64,000 bases of DNA from Bacteroidota bacterium (GTDB lineage: Bacteria > Bacteroidota > Ignavibacteria > OLB7), in the NCBI GenBank assembly GCA_018266795.1, contig JAFDZV010000019.1, forward strand, positions 90,901 through 154,900, read 5' to 3'. Below the pieces are notes generated by a model, which had not been told where the DNA came from, ran no database searches, and saw only the letters and a program-made list of their open reading frames with translations. Of the stretch, positions 52,772-61,117 are shown piece after piece; the stretch's first letter is position 1, and every line of letters starts with the position of its first letter. Made by a program: the position numbers and the translations under genes.

Positions 52772-53269
52772 TTAATTTGAGTTTGCACTATGTGTTCGTG
52801 AGGATACGCTGCACATATCCGCGACTACTTGTGTGGTCTCGCCGCATCCTGTACTGAACGATCGCGAGTACTTCCCCGCAAAATCGTTGGCGAGACAATC
52901 ACCGGGTTGTCCGAATGGGGTGAAGCACAGATACTGGGTCTCGACTGTTACGTCCGTGCATGGCGGGACATTATAGTCCACACATTTCTCGTTGTCGGTG
53001 TATGCGAGCGGCAACCAGTCGCGAACCAGCGTCGTAGGCAACTGACCCGGACTGGTAGAACCGCTGATCGTGACATACCAGAACCCATTCTCGCAACCAC
53101 ATTGGCAATCGGGATATGCGGCAGGCGGCTCGAAGCATACGGTGATCGTGGACTCGATCGCCGCGCAGTTGTCGCAGGGATCGGCTGGGCCACAATCGAA
53201 ACCTGTCGTGGCCATGAACATGCACGATATCCCGATCCAAAGCAACGCCAGGCGATTCAGGTGGAACAT
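52772..53269 (-). CDS. Hypothetical secreted cysteine-rich protein
   Basis: A 165-residue protein with an N-terminal hydrophobic signal ('NRLALLWIGISCMFMATTG') and about 13 cysteines in the mature part, e.g. 'FDCGPADPCDNCAAIES', 'DCQCGCENGFWYV', 'CVDYNVPPCTDVTVE'. Such density indicates a disulfide-rich extracellular domain. I do not recognise a family. First gene of the minus-strand pair inside the direct repeats. There is no obvious ribosome site before its ATG. Confidence 0.6.
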   Translation of the reverse strand: MFHLNRLALLWIGISCMFMATTGFDCGPADPCDNCAAIESTITVCFEPPAAYPDCQCGCENGFWYVTISGSTSPGQLPTTLVRDWLPLAYTDNEKCVDYNVPPCTDVTVETQYLCFTPFGQPGDCLANDFAGKYSRSFSTGCGETTQVVADMCSVSSRTHSANSN

Positions 53270-53313
53270 ATGGCTTCATCAAACCCTGAAAAATACTACA
53301 ATCAGATATTCCT

Positions 53314-53345
53314 ATATGGAAGGTAATATGCCGATCATTTCACTG
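53314..53345. repeat. Right direct repeat of the two-gene module
   Basis: ATATGGAA (53314-53321), four bases, then ATATGCCGATCATTTCACTG (53326-53345), matching the left copy. On the plus strand both copies contain a start codon with an AAGGT- or AAATG-like leader and open short frames beginning MPIISL. Confidence 0.75.
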
Positions 53346-53442
53346 AGAGGCAAGGGAGTCATAAACAATAGCGTGGAAGGTGTATCGTGGCGATGGAGAC
53401 ATTGACGCTGCGCGGACAACGGGATATACAGTTGTCCCCTGG

Positions 53443-54081
53443 CTACCCCTCCACCCCCTCCCGTGCCTCGAGGATCGACCGCGAGTAGTGAAGGTAGGAC
53501 GGCACCAGTGCCGCGCGGATGGTGACGTTCGGGCGCTCGAGGCCGCTCTCTTCCGCCGAGGAAAGCGGACCGGCGTGCGATTCGTCGTAGTAATGGAGCG
53601 TGCGTCCCTTCTCGGTGCCGACGATCAGATACGGGCGCTCCTCTGCTCCGGCGCGAAACTGAAGCCACCCCTTCCCCATTGCCAGCTTCTCCTCCGGCGC
53701 AAGGTGCGCGATGCGGACCTCGAAATCGGATGCCCCCCACAGCAGTGCGCAGCACGAATCCAGGAACTCCATGGAGATGGTTGTGCCTGCCGGTGCAACG
53801 ATCGTCAACGGCGATCGCCGGCGCAGCCCCCGGCAATAGTTCACGAAGGCACAGAGCCCGCGCGTAACTTCGATTGCATCGCTGGTGAGGATCACGGCCT
53901 TCACCGCAAGGATGCGTTTGATCTTCCCTTCCTGATACAATGCCAGCAGGATCTCCGGGCGCGGATTGATCATGGTAACCGCGCCCTCGTATGCAACCAT
54001 CGTTCCCGATATCGCCCCCTCCTCGGTTGCGAATACTTCGGCCTGGTGCCGGCGATCGTGCCAGACGTGCTTGCTGAACAT
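53443..54081 (-). CDS. RNase Z-like beta-lactamase-fold protein lacking the metal-binding motif
   Basis: A 212-residue protein (ATG 54081; a TTG at 54096 would overlap the fur stop). The order of elements resembles the ribonuclease Z branch: 'GAVTMINPRPEILLALYQEG', 'ILAVKAVILTSDAIEVTRGL', 'CAFVNYCRGLRRRSPLTIVA', 'PAGTTISMEFLDSCCALLWG'. The place of HxHxDH is occupied by 'LTSDAIEVTRG', so the zinc ligands are missing. The C-terminus has 'RPYLIVGTEKGRTLHYYDE'. It lies 11 bases after fur and is probably co-transcribed with it. Function unknown; the fold assignment is tentative. Confidence 0.55.
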   Translation of the reverse strand: MFSKHVWHDRRHQAEVFATEEGAISGTMVAYEGAVTMINPRPEILLALYQEGKIKRILAVKAVILTSDAIEVTRGLCAFVNYCRGLRRRSPLTIVAPAGTTISMEFLDSCCALLWGASDFEVRIAHLAPEEKLAMGKGWLQFRAGAEERPYLIVGTEKGRTLHYYDESHAGPLSSAEESGLERPNVTIRAALVPSYLHYSRSILEAREGVEG

Positions 54082-54092
54082 GGGGGATCGAT

Positions 54093-54626
54093 TCAACTGT
54101 TATGCGGGCAGGTGCCGGGCTCCGGGCACTCCGCGAAGATCTGGAAGGTATGGTCAACCACACGAAGGCCCGCCTTGTCGGCGATCTGCTTGCGGATGCT
54201 CAGGAGCTGGGGATGTATGAACTCGGTGATATGGCCGCACTTCACACAGATCAGATGATCGTGATGCGGTTCGTCGAAGCCGATCTCATAGTAGCTGCGG
54301 TCGCCGCGGAAGTTGTGCTTGGTGATGAGCGCCGCCTTCTCCAGCAACTCCAGCGTGGAGTAGACCGTGGCGCGGCTGATGCGCTGGCGGTCCATCACCA
54401 TCGCCGCATAAAGCTCATCGGCATTGAAGTGGCCGGGACGATTCAGCACCGCCTCCAGCACCTTGAATCGTTCGGACGTGGAACGGTAATGCCCATGCGC
54501 GAGGAACTTCTCGAACGTCTCCACCGCCTTCTTCTTCAGCTCGGGGCTGAGAATGCGGTCCTCCTCGTGCAGCTCCTTTGTCTCACCGGAGAGCTCCGGG
54601 GCGTCTTTCTTCTTGCGAATAGGCAT
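54093..54626 (-). CDS. fur: Fur-family metal-responsive transcriptional regulator
   Basis: A 177-residue Fur-family repressor with an N-terminal extension of about 30 residues. DNA-binding winged helix: 'HYRSTSERFKVLEAVLNRPG' and 'RISRATVYSTLELLEKAALI'. Dimerisation and metal domain: 'YEIGFDEPHHDHLICVKCGH', 'ITEFIHPQLLSIRKQIADKA', and a C-terminal Cys pair 'ECPEPGTCPHNS'. The HHDH and CxxC motifs are intact. It could be Fur proper or a paralogue such as PerR; the sequence alone does not separate them. The next gene begins 11 bases after its stop. Confidence 0.92.
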   Translation of the reverse strand: MPIRKKKDAPELSGETKELHEEDRILSPELKKKAVETFEKFLAHGHYRSTSERFKVLEAVLNRPGHFNADELYAAMVMDRQRISRATVYSTLELLEKAALITKHNFRGDRSYYEIGFDEPHHDHLICVKCGHITEFIHPQLLSIRKQIADKAGLRVVDHTFQIFAECPEPGTCPHNS

Positions 54627-54640
54627 TGGTTCAATGACGA

Positions 54641-54719
54641 TTAACAGTTCTCATCAAAACCGGGATGCGCTTTGGAGCCTGCAGGCGTTGCAGCGCCGAA
54701 TGTCAGGAACTCTAACAGG
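54641..54719 (+). repeat. Dispersed intergenic repeat, copy D
   Basis: Shares ACCGGGATGCGCT, a core GCCTGCAGGCGTTGCAGCGC variant and GGAACTC with copy B at 4835-4910. It occupies most of the 116-base gap upstream of fur, 20 to 50 kb away from the other copies. Confidence 0.75.
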
Positions 54720-54742
54720 CCACGAAGCGTGTCCGGAGGAAC

Positions 54743-55621
54743 TCACTGCTCGTACGAATACGTTGTTTCCGAGGAACGAAAATACATCATGTTCAACGCG
54801 ATCGTCGGCATCGATTCATCCGGCTTGCCGGTTGCCGTCACCGCGATCGACATCTCCAGCTTCGTGGCAACGGCTCCCTTCGATTCATCCAGCGGAAGCG
54901 TTCCCGAGATCGCAATCGATGCCTCGGAACTCTTCACCTTGAATCCCTGCAACTGCGGCATGTCGAACTTCTTCACCGCAACGTCGGCAGCCACGGTCAT
55001 CACCGGGACAGCGGCCTTCGTGTCCACGCTCACCAGATGCCCAACGGCCTTCAGGTCCTTCCCCCGAACCTTGAACGACTGGTTGTTCGTGATGTGAAGC
55101 GCCACCACATCGGGATCGATCTTCCATGAGGCTCCCACGCGCTGCGGCTTCGACGTGCCGATCGATTCGTCCGAGACATTGCGCATCACGCCGGGGAACG
55201 CATCGTTGAGCGTGCCGAGCGTGCTCTCGTCCATCTCGAATCCCTGCGGGGTCAGCCGGTTGTCGTCAGCCTGGGAGCGGTACAGGAACTGGCTTCCAGG
55301 CTTCACAAGTATGCTGGAGTCCAACCCCTGGAATCGCACGCACCGCGTGATCGTCAGTTCCAGCAGTCCTTCGCTTGCATCCTTCACGCGCGCATCGGCA
55401 GAGAGATCCACCGTGAACAGCGAGTCCTGATTCACCGCCGGCATCCCCTTCGCCGTGGCCGTCACCGTCTGATGGGCGGTGTAGTGCGTCCTGATCGTGA
55501 AGCGATCGCCAACTGCATGCGGCCGATCCAGCTTGATGGTGTACGTCTGCCCCTGTGCGCGGAGCGACGTTCCCGCCGCCAGGAGCAAAACAACCGTAAG
55601 GAAGCAGCGTGTTCTTCTCAT
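54743..55621 (-). CDS. Hypothetical exported protein (DUF6263-like)
   Basis: A 292-residue protein with signal peptide 'RCFLTVVLLLAAGTSLRAQG'. Two-part beta-rich mature region: 'QTYTIKLDRPHAVGDRFTIR', 'LLELTITRCVRF', 'VGASWKIDPDVVALHITNN', 'AVPVMTVAADVAVKKFDMPQ', ending 'IALNMMYFRSSETTYSYEQ'. It resembles DUF6263-type proteins of FCB bacteria, though I am not sure. It is located between ccmF and fur on the same strand, with a 55-base gap to ccmF. Confidence 0.6.
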   Translation of the reverse strand: MRRTRCFLTVVLLLAAGTSLRAQGQTYTIKLDRPHAVGDRFTIRTHYTAHQTVTATAKGMPAVNQDSLFTVDLSADARVKDASEGLLELTITRCVRFQGLDSSILVKPGSQFLYRSQADDNRLTPQGFEMDESTLGTLNDAFPGVMRNVSDESIGTSKPQRVGASWKIDPDVVALHITNNQSFKVRGKDLKAVGHLVSVDTKAAVPVMTVAADVAVKKFDMPQLQGFKVKSSEASIAISGTLPLDESKGAVATKLEMSIAVTATGKPDESMPTIALNMMYFRSSETTYSYEQ

Positions 55622-55676
55622 CCGTTCACCATTGCAATGTCATCGTGTGAATTGCTGCCGGCCGTGAGGCCGAAGC

Positions 55677-58067
55677 TCAATGCCCCGGTCCGGCACCGGC
55701 GGTAAGAGGATCGGGGCGCACGGGTTTCTGTCCACCCGGACTCGCAGCCTCCGCCGTTGTCTCCGGGAGGTAGAGCGCAAGCTCCTTCCTGCGCCGGATG
55801 ATCGAGAAGAAGAAGCCGCCCACCATGATGATCACGCCGATCCAGACCAGCGAGATATAGGGCTTGATGGAAACGTCGAGCGTCAGTGCCGCCTTCGCCG
55901 GAGGGCTTGGGTGCGACGGCGAGGAGAACATGAGGATGGCCTGCGAGTTCGCAAGGTTGCTCTTGTCTGCATTGAGCCCAACCATACTCACCGTGATGTC
56001 CGATCCGGGTATCTGCACCGGCACGGACTTGCCGTCCGATATGCGACGGTATGATGTGAGGTACGTGCTCGAGTCGTGTGCCTTCACCTCCATCACCGCT
56101 CCCTGCAATCCCTCGGCCTGGGCACGGCTCATGTCGAACTTCTCGAAGCGCACCACGAACGATTTGTCGAACGGGATCGTTGCGCTCTCCCCCTTGCGCA
56201 GTGTTGCCGTTGGATCTCCTCCTTCCTGGTCCACGGCCTTCGGCGAGAGATAGATGTCGCGCGTGGGGCCGTAGAGAATGCCGGGCTCGAGGAACGCGCC
56301 TTCGCGGTTGTTGTAGTCGCTCCAGAAGACAACCGGCCGCACCTCCGTGGTGCTTCCCCCCTTCTCCATCTGCACGATGTGCTGATAGGTCTCCCGGTCC
56401 GTCCTGTTCGCATCGGTGCGAACGGCCCCCCTGTAGGTAAGCGAATACCCGAAGAGCTGTTTCGGCTCCCCTTCAACCAGGCGAATGTGCTGCAGCACAC
56501 TGTAGCGTGCCGTGAAGATGATGCCGAGCATGAGCAATGCAATGCCGGCGTGCGATACATATGCGCCGATAAACCGCCTGTTCCCGCGGAGCACCTTGTA
56601 GCCGGTCTGAACGTTTACCACGAGAGCGAGCACGGCACCGAAGCCGAGGAAAAGGTAGATCGGGTCCGTGACTCCGAGGGCCAGCAGGCCGATCGTTCCG
56701 GCGAGGGAGATCGCGAGGGGTGGCCATAGCTGACGCATGAACTGGCCCGGCTCCGTCGTGCGCCACTTCAATCGCATACTGAGGCCGTTCAGCAGCAGCA
56801 GGATGATCGAGAGCGGGAGATGGATGGCGTTGTAGAAGTCCGCCTGTACACTTACCTTCGGCATTCCGAAGAGCGGAGCGATGATCGGCCGGCTTGTGCC
56901 GAGCACCACCACGAGCGCGGAGGCGAGCAGCGTCGCGGAGCCGAGCACCAACGCGTTCTCCCGCGAAAGGATCGGGATCGAGAGCGTTGCCAGCTTCAGA
57001 TCGCGCCAGCGCCGGATGATGAGGAAGATGCCGATCCCCACGAACAGAAGCAGGAAGATCACCAGCAGAGCATAGTAGATGTTGTCCGCCGTCACGAAAC
57101 TGTGGACGGAGGTATCACCAAGGACGCCGGATCGCGTGAGGTATGTGGAGTAGAGCACCAGCCCGAACGCGGTGACGGCGAGCACGAAGTTGGTCTTCAC
57201 CAGGCCGCCGACGCGCGTCTCTCCGTTGCCCTTGGCCGGAATGCTCCCGGTACGTTTCTGCACCAGCATCGTGTGCACCAGCGATACGCACGCAAGCCAT
57301 GGAATCAGCGAGGAGTTCTCCACCGGATCCCACGCCCAGAAGCCGCCCCAGCCAAGCGTTTCATAGGCCCACCACCCGCCGAGCATGATGCCGAATCCCA
57401 GCACCATCGAGCCGAAGAGGGCCCACGGCAATGCAATGGTAACCCATCGCTGGTAGTCGCGCTTCAACAGCCCGGCGATTGCGAACGCGAACGGTACCGT
57501 CATGGCGGCAAATCCCGTGAAGAGGATCGGCGGATGAATCGTGATCCAGAGATTCTCGAGCTGCGGGTTCAGGCCGCGTCCGTTGGGCGGAATGAAGTTG
57601 GCCGGGATGTTCTGTTCGGGATGCGCGCCCCAGATCGTGGTGAACGGCGAACGTATCACCAGGATCAGCAGCAGGAACGTCATCACCAGCATGTAGGAGG
57701 TCATCACCTCCTTCTCGTATCCGGTTCGCTGCGCGTAGCCGAGCACGAAGACGCCGATCAGCCCGGTCATCAGCGTCCAGAGCATGAAGCTTCCCTGCTG
57801 CCCGGCGTAGAACGATGCGATCTGCAGCAGCATCGGAAGGTTGTTGGAGGAATGCTCGTAGATGTAGTTGTACTGAAACTGGTGGCCCAGAATGTAGTAC
57901 ATCAACGCCGCTGCGGCGAACATGAAGCTGATCACGGCGCCGTGAAAGCCGAAACGCCCGATGCGATAGTACCGCGCTGCTCCCCCCTTGAACGTTGCAA
58001 GACCGTAGGAGAGGAGCGACGTGAACGCCATCGCGAAAGCGAGTGACAGGAATATCGAGCCAGCCAT
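55677..58067 (-). CDS. ccmF: Cytochrome c maturation haem lyase CcmF
   Basis: A 796-residue polytopic membrane protein that ligates haem to apocytochromes. The WWD signature 'WGGFWAWDPVENSSLIPWL' follows 'GWWAYETLGWG', flanked by many membrane segments; 'QQGSFMLWTLMTGLIGVFVL' is a typical early segment. The C-terminal half (about 500-740) is a periplasmic domain with 'GGSTTEVRPVVFWSDYNN', then a last membrane segment. Preceded by AAGGG. Last gene of the ccm cluster. Confidence 0.93.
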   Translation of the reverse strand: MAGSIFLSLAFAMAFTSLLSYGLATFKGGAARYYRIGRFGFHGAVISFMFAAAALMYYILGHQFQYNYIYEHSSNNLPMLLQIASFYAGQQGSFMLWTLMTGLIGVFVLGYAQRTGYEKEVMTSYMLVMTFLLLILVIRSPFTTIWGAHPEQNIPANFIPPNGRGLNPQLENLWITIHPPILFTGFAAMTVPFAFAIAGLLKRDYQRWVTIALPWALFGSMVLGFGIMLGGWWAYETLGWGGFWAWDPVENSSLIPWLACVSLVHTMLVQKRTGSIPAKGNGETRVGGLVKTNFVLAVTAFGLVLYSTYLTRSGVLGDTSVHSFVTADNIYYALLVIFLLLFVGIGIFLIIRRWRDLKLATLSIPILSRENALVLGSATLLASALVVVLGTSRPIIAPLFGMPKVSVQADFYNAIHLPLSIILLLLNGLSMRLKWRTTEPGQFMRQLWPPLAISLAGTIGLLALGVTDPIYLFLGFGAVLALVVNVQTGYKVLRGNRRFIGAYVSHAGIALLMLGIIFTARYSVLQHIRLVEGEPKQLFGYSLTYRGAVRTDANRTDRETYQHIVQMEKGGSTTEVRPVVFWSDYNNREGAFLEPGILYGPTRDIYLSPKAVDQEGGDPTATLRKGESATIPFDKSFVVRFEKFDMSRAQAEGLQGAVMEVKAHDSSTYLTSYRRISDGKSVPVQIPGSDITVSMVGLNADKSNLANSQAILMFSSPSHPSPPAKAALTLDVSIKPYISLVWIGVIIMVGGFFFSIIRRRKELALYLPETTAEAASPGGQKPVRPDPLTAGAGPGH

Positions 58068-58147
58068 GAGAAACCCTTGGAGATTCCACCATCGAGTGCT
58101 GCAGGCCGTGTGGGCAACGGGATGCAGCCTGCTCCTGACGGAAGCTG

Positions 58148-58510
58148 TTATTGAAACGAGATGCCCGACGTGTGGAAACGATCACCACACGAGTGGCCGG
58201 AGACCGATATCGTTCGCTTCGCCGCGAGGGCCGCATTGATCTTCTCGCGATCGATCTGCTCCTGTCCGTCGTAGAAGATCTTGGACTCCGCACCGGTGGA
58301 ATCGATCATGTAGAACGTGAGTGTGCTGCCGTCGGCCGTGACGTCCTTCGGTGCTACATGGCCGGTAACCATCACCTTCTGGCGCGCATCGCCGATCGCG
58401 GCCGCACCTGCGAACGAATAGTGCGGCACCTCGAGGTGGATGTTGGTGTACCAGAAAACCGTTGTGCCGAGCGCGATGAAGAAGATCGTGAAGAAGATTC
58501 GGCGTCGCAT
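58148..58510 (-). CDS. Second CcmE-like cytochrome c maturation protein
   Basis: A 120-residue protein with one N-terminal membrane segment ('RIFFTIFFIALGTTVFWYT') and an OB-fold-type domain: 'QKVMVTGHVAPKDVTADGST', 'LTFYMIDSTGAESKIFYDG', ending 'ISVSGHSCGDRFHTSGISF'. It is similar to CcmE but shorter, and lacks a clear haem-binding His or CxxxY; only C-G-D-R-F comes near. Strong ribosome site GAAGGAG. It lies between ccmE and ccmF in the same direction, suggesting a duplicated or specialised partner in haem transfer. Confidence 0.7.
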   Translation of the reverse strand: MRRRIFFTIFFIALGTTVFWYTNIHLEVPHYSFAGAAAIGDARQKVMVTGHVAPKDVTADGSTLTFYMIDSTGAESKIFYDGQEQIDREKINAALAAKRTISVSGHSCGDRFHTSGISFQ

Positions 58511-58525
58511 CGAGTACTCCTTCGG

Positions 58526-58945
58526 CTACAGACTGCCGTCGCTGTTCCGGCTTTTGTTGTTGTACGGGTTCAGTTCCTTGCCGCTGGACTCGTACTTGGA
58601 GGGGCACTTCGTGAGGATGTTCGAGGCATGGAACCGGGAGTTCTCCACGATGCCGGTGGCAACGATCGATGTGGAGATCTCGAAGTTGTTGGGGCGTGCG
58701 CCGTCCAGCACAACCGGCAGTTCCGCTCCCTTGCCGTCGCGCATGGTGAAGCGGAACTCGTTGGAGGCCGGATCGTACGTGGCTCCCTTCTCCTTCACCC
58801 ACGTGCCGGCAATCTGAACGCGCCGTCCTGAACTCTGCGCGCTGTTGAAATCCATGTACTCCAGTTTCTTGTTCTCCAGCGCGATCATCACGCCGGCAAC
58901 CAGAAGTACTGCCAGCACCATGGTGACGATGTATTTCGGTTTCAT
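58526..58945 (-). CDS. ccmE: Cytochrome c maturation haem chaperone CcmE (CxxxY variant)
   Basis: A 139-residue haem chaperone. One membrane anchor ('YIVTMVLAVLLVAGVMIAL'), then an OB fold: 'RRVQIAGTWVKEKGATYD', 'FRFTMRDGKGAELPVVLDG', 'ARPNNFEISTSIVATGIVEN', 'FHASNILTKCPSKYESSG'. The usual haem-binding histidine is not in its place; instead C-P-S-K-Y fits the CxxxY motif of the variant CcmE found in archaea and some deltaproteobacteria, usually in systems without CcmH. It binds haem from CcmC and passes it to CcmF. Confidence 0.88.
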   Translation of the reverse strand: MKPKYIVTMVLAVLLVAGVMIALENKKLEYMDFNSAQSSGRRVQIAGTWVKEKGATYDPASNEFRFTMRDGKGAELPVVLDGARPNNFEISTSIVATGIVENSRFHASNILTKCPSKYESSGKELNPYNNKSRNSDGSL

Positions 58946-59092
58946 GGGTCTTCGGTTCTGTTAGAGTGCCGGCCCCGGTTGCTCCGGAGCTCGCTGTTGA
59001 TCCAGGCCCATGGCACGAGGCCACGGAATACGATGCATGAACGGTCCGCACCCGCGCTCAGCCTTCGGGCCGACGTTCGGCGCTGCCTGTGA

Positions 59093-59218
59093 TCAGCGCT
59101 CACGTTCCAGCCTGCGCAGGCGTGCGTCGATGCGGGCGAGGTAGAGAAGCAATCCCGCAAGAATCAGCGACGCGATGATCAGCGTCACGTACATCGAGTT
59201 GTCGGCCAGGAATTCCAT
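59093..59218 (-). CDS. ccmD: Small CcmD-like membrane protein
   Basis: A 41-residue protein MEFLADNSMYVTLIIASLIL... with one membrane helix and a basic tail (ARLRRLERER). Size, topology and position between ccmC and ccmE match CcmD, which releases haem-loaded CcmE from CcmABC. Start ATG at 59218, stop at 59093-59095. Confidence 0.82.
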   Translation of the reverse strand: MEFLADNSMYVTLIIASLILAGLLLYLARIDARLRRLERER

Positions 59219-59236
59219 AGGGCTGCAAGTTACGTA

Positions 59237-60436
59237 TCAGGATGGACGAACAATGTCTTCCGCGATTGGTCCGGGCACGATGCCCGTGGTTGCGGCACGG
59301 CTCATTTCGCGCCGTCGTTCCAGCAGACTGATCCGCACACGGACGTTGAGGATCCAGAAGAACAGGAGCGAGAAGCTGAAGAACGAGAGCGAGAAGATCA
59401 CCTGCTTGATCGGGTTGAGCGCATCGGGATCGGATGAAAGGATGGGGCCCGCGTCCTTCTTCTCCGGCGCGGGAACTGCCGTCTTCTCCGGCGCTGGTGA
59501 ATCCTTCTGCCCGGCGGTCGGCGGCGCGGCCGGTCGCATGGTGGCGGAATCCAAGGGCTGCGACTCCAGCGAGCCGGCCCCCGGATGCAACCCGTCCACC
59601 ATTCGCGGATAGATGAAGAGGAAGAAGACCACCGGTATCAGCATCAGCAGCAGGTAGACCGCCGAGACGCGTGCGCGTTGTTCATCGTTCTGAATCGCCG
59701 AGCGGAGCGCGAAGTATGCGCCGTAGATCACCATGACAACGAAGATCGCCGTCTGCCTGGGGTCCCAGTTCCAGAACTCCCCCCAGTTGAACTTGGCCCA
59801 GATCGCTCCGGTGAGCGTTGCGAGCACGCAGAACACGGCGCCGAGCGCAGCGGCGGCGGACGCACGCACGTCGTCCTCCACGCGACGCTTCCTGATGGAG
59901 AGAAGCGCGTAGCAGCATGCGATGAACCATGCCACCTGCACCAGCCACGCACACGGCACGTGGAAGTAGATGTTCCGCGCGCGCTCCTCGAGCCCGGGAA
60001 TCAACGGAAGCGTGAAGAGCGGGTTGGTGAAGAGATGGCGTCTGGCGATGAATGCGGCCTTTCCCCTGTTGAAGGAGAGCCCGAGGATGACACGGTCTCC
60101 CTTTCCTGCACCGGCGTCTGCGATGATCCGCGCTGCATCGGAGACGGTGATTGTGGTATCCGTCATATCCCGGAGCACGGCGGAGCCGTCCGCGCGCAGC
60201 TCCACAACGCTTGCGTAGACCGGAAGCGGAGCGGAGTCACCCCGCCCCATGGTTGTGCGGATGGCGGAACGGAAGTCGCCGCCGGTGGGGACGCCCAGCC
60301 CGAGCAGAACGGTTGCGGCCAGCGTTGCAATGGCAAGCCAGCGCCACCAGGCCGGCTTCGGCTTCATCAGGCCTGCCGGCCAGAAGCCGAGAACGATTCC
60401 GAGCACCGTGGCACCACCAATCAGGAGACCTTTCAT
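59237..60436 (-). CDS. ccmC: Haem exporter/haem-handling protein CcmC (CcsA-like)
   Basis: A 399-residue polytopic protein of the CcmC family, which delivers haem to CcmE. The tryptophan-rich signature 'FNWGEFWNWDPRQTAIFVVM' and 'RARNIYFHVPCAWLVQVAWF' are visible. It is longer than classical CcmC (about 230): N-terminal residues 1-130 include two membrane helices and a small periplasmic domain ('VYASVVELRADGSAVLRDMT'), and a Pro/Ala/Lys-rich insertion lies at about 280-330 before the last helix. It starts 6 bases after the ccmB stop. Confidence 0.9.
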   Translation of the reverse strand: MKGLLIGGATVLGIVLGFWPAGLMKPKPAWWRWLAIATLAATVLLGLGVPTGGDFRSAIRTTMGRGDSAPLPVYASVVELRADGSAVLRDMTDTTITVSDAARIIADAGAGKGDRVILGLSFNRGKAAFIARRHLFTNPLFTLPLIPGLEERARNIYFHVPCAWLVQVAWFIACCYALLSIRKRRVEDDVRASAAAALGAVFCVLATLTGAIWAKFNWGEFWNWDPRQTAIFVVMVIYGAYFALRSAIQNDEQRARVSAVYLLLMLIPVVFFLFIYPRMVDGLHPGAGSLESQPLDSATMRPAAPPTAGQKDSPAPEKTAVPAPEKKDAGPILSSDPDALNPIKQVIFSLSFFSFSLLFFWILNVRVRISLLERRREMSRAATTGIVPGPIAEDIVRPS

Positions 60437-60442
60437 GGGATC

Positions 60443-61117
60443 CTATTCACGCCAGATGAGATCGAAGAGAAGATAGCCGGCCAGCATGATCGCGACGGAG
60501 TAGACGCCTAGAAGGAGGAGATCGTCGGCCATGGCAGCGATGCCGATGCCGGACATGGAGCGGCGCAGCAGATCCACGCCAAGCACGATCAGCGGAAGGA
60601 TTGCGGGGAACGAGAGCACCGGATAGAGCGCTCCCTTGGAGCCGGCGCGCGCGATCAGGGCGGCGATGATCGTCATCGCGCCGGCAAAGCCGGCACTGCT
60701 CAGGAGAACGACCACCAGAAACGATTCCGGAGCCTTCATCTCCGCGCCTCGGATCATCACGATGAACATCAGTCCGAGGATGGCGTTGCTTGCCAGGGAG
60801 AGCACGAGGTTCACCAGCAGCTTGCCGGCGTACGTGGGGCCGGGCGGCACCGTGAGTCGCAGGAGAAATCCGGTTCCCCTCTCCTCCTCGCCGATGAACG
60901 ACCGGCCGAGGCCTGTGACGGCGGTGAAGAACATGCTCACCCATATCAACGCCGCGGCGATGCCGCTCGTGATGCGCTCCGTACCGATGCTGAAGGCCAT
61001 CACCGAAACGGTGACCACCACGAACATCGCAAGCGAGTTCAGCGCATGACGCGTACGCAGTTCGCTTTGGAAATCCTTCCGCGCAACCGCAAGCGTCTGT
61101 CTGAGAAGCGATGCCAC
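60443..61117 (-). CDS. ccmB: Haem exporter protein CcmB
   Basis: A 224-residue membrane protein from GTG 61117 ('MASLLRQTLAVARKDFQSEL'); the open frame runs further upstream but that part (to 61384) is not CcmB-like and the chosen length matches the family. Typical sequences: 'AVARKDFQSELRTRHALNSL', 'AALIWVSMFFTAVTGLGRSF', 'EEERGTGFLLRLTVPPGPTY', 'AGKLLVNLVLSLASNAILGL'. CcmB is the membrane subunit of the CcmAB ABC transporter. No CcmA (ATPase) gene is present beside it in this window. First gene of the cluster ccmB-C-D-E-E2-F. Confidence 0.85.
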   Translation of the reverse strand: MASLLRQTLAVARKDFQSELRTRHALNSLAMFVVVTVSVMAFSIGTERITSGIAAALIWVSMFFTAVTGLGRSFIGEEERGTGFLLRLTVPPGPTYAGKLLVNLVLSLASNAILGLMFIVMIRGAEMKAPESFLVVVLLSSAGFAGAMTIIAALIARAGSKGALYPVLSFPAILPLIVLGVDLLRRSMSGIGIAAMADDLLLLGVYSVAIMLAGYLLFDLIWRE

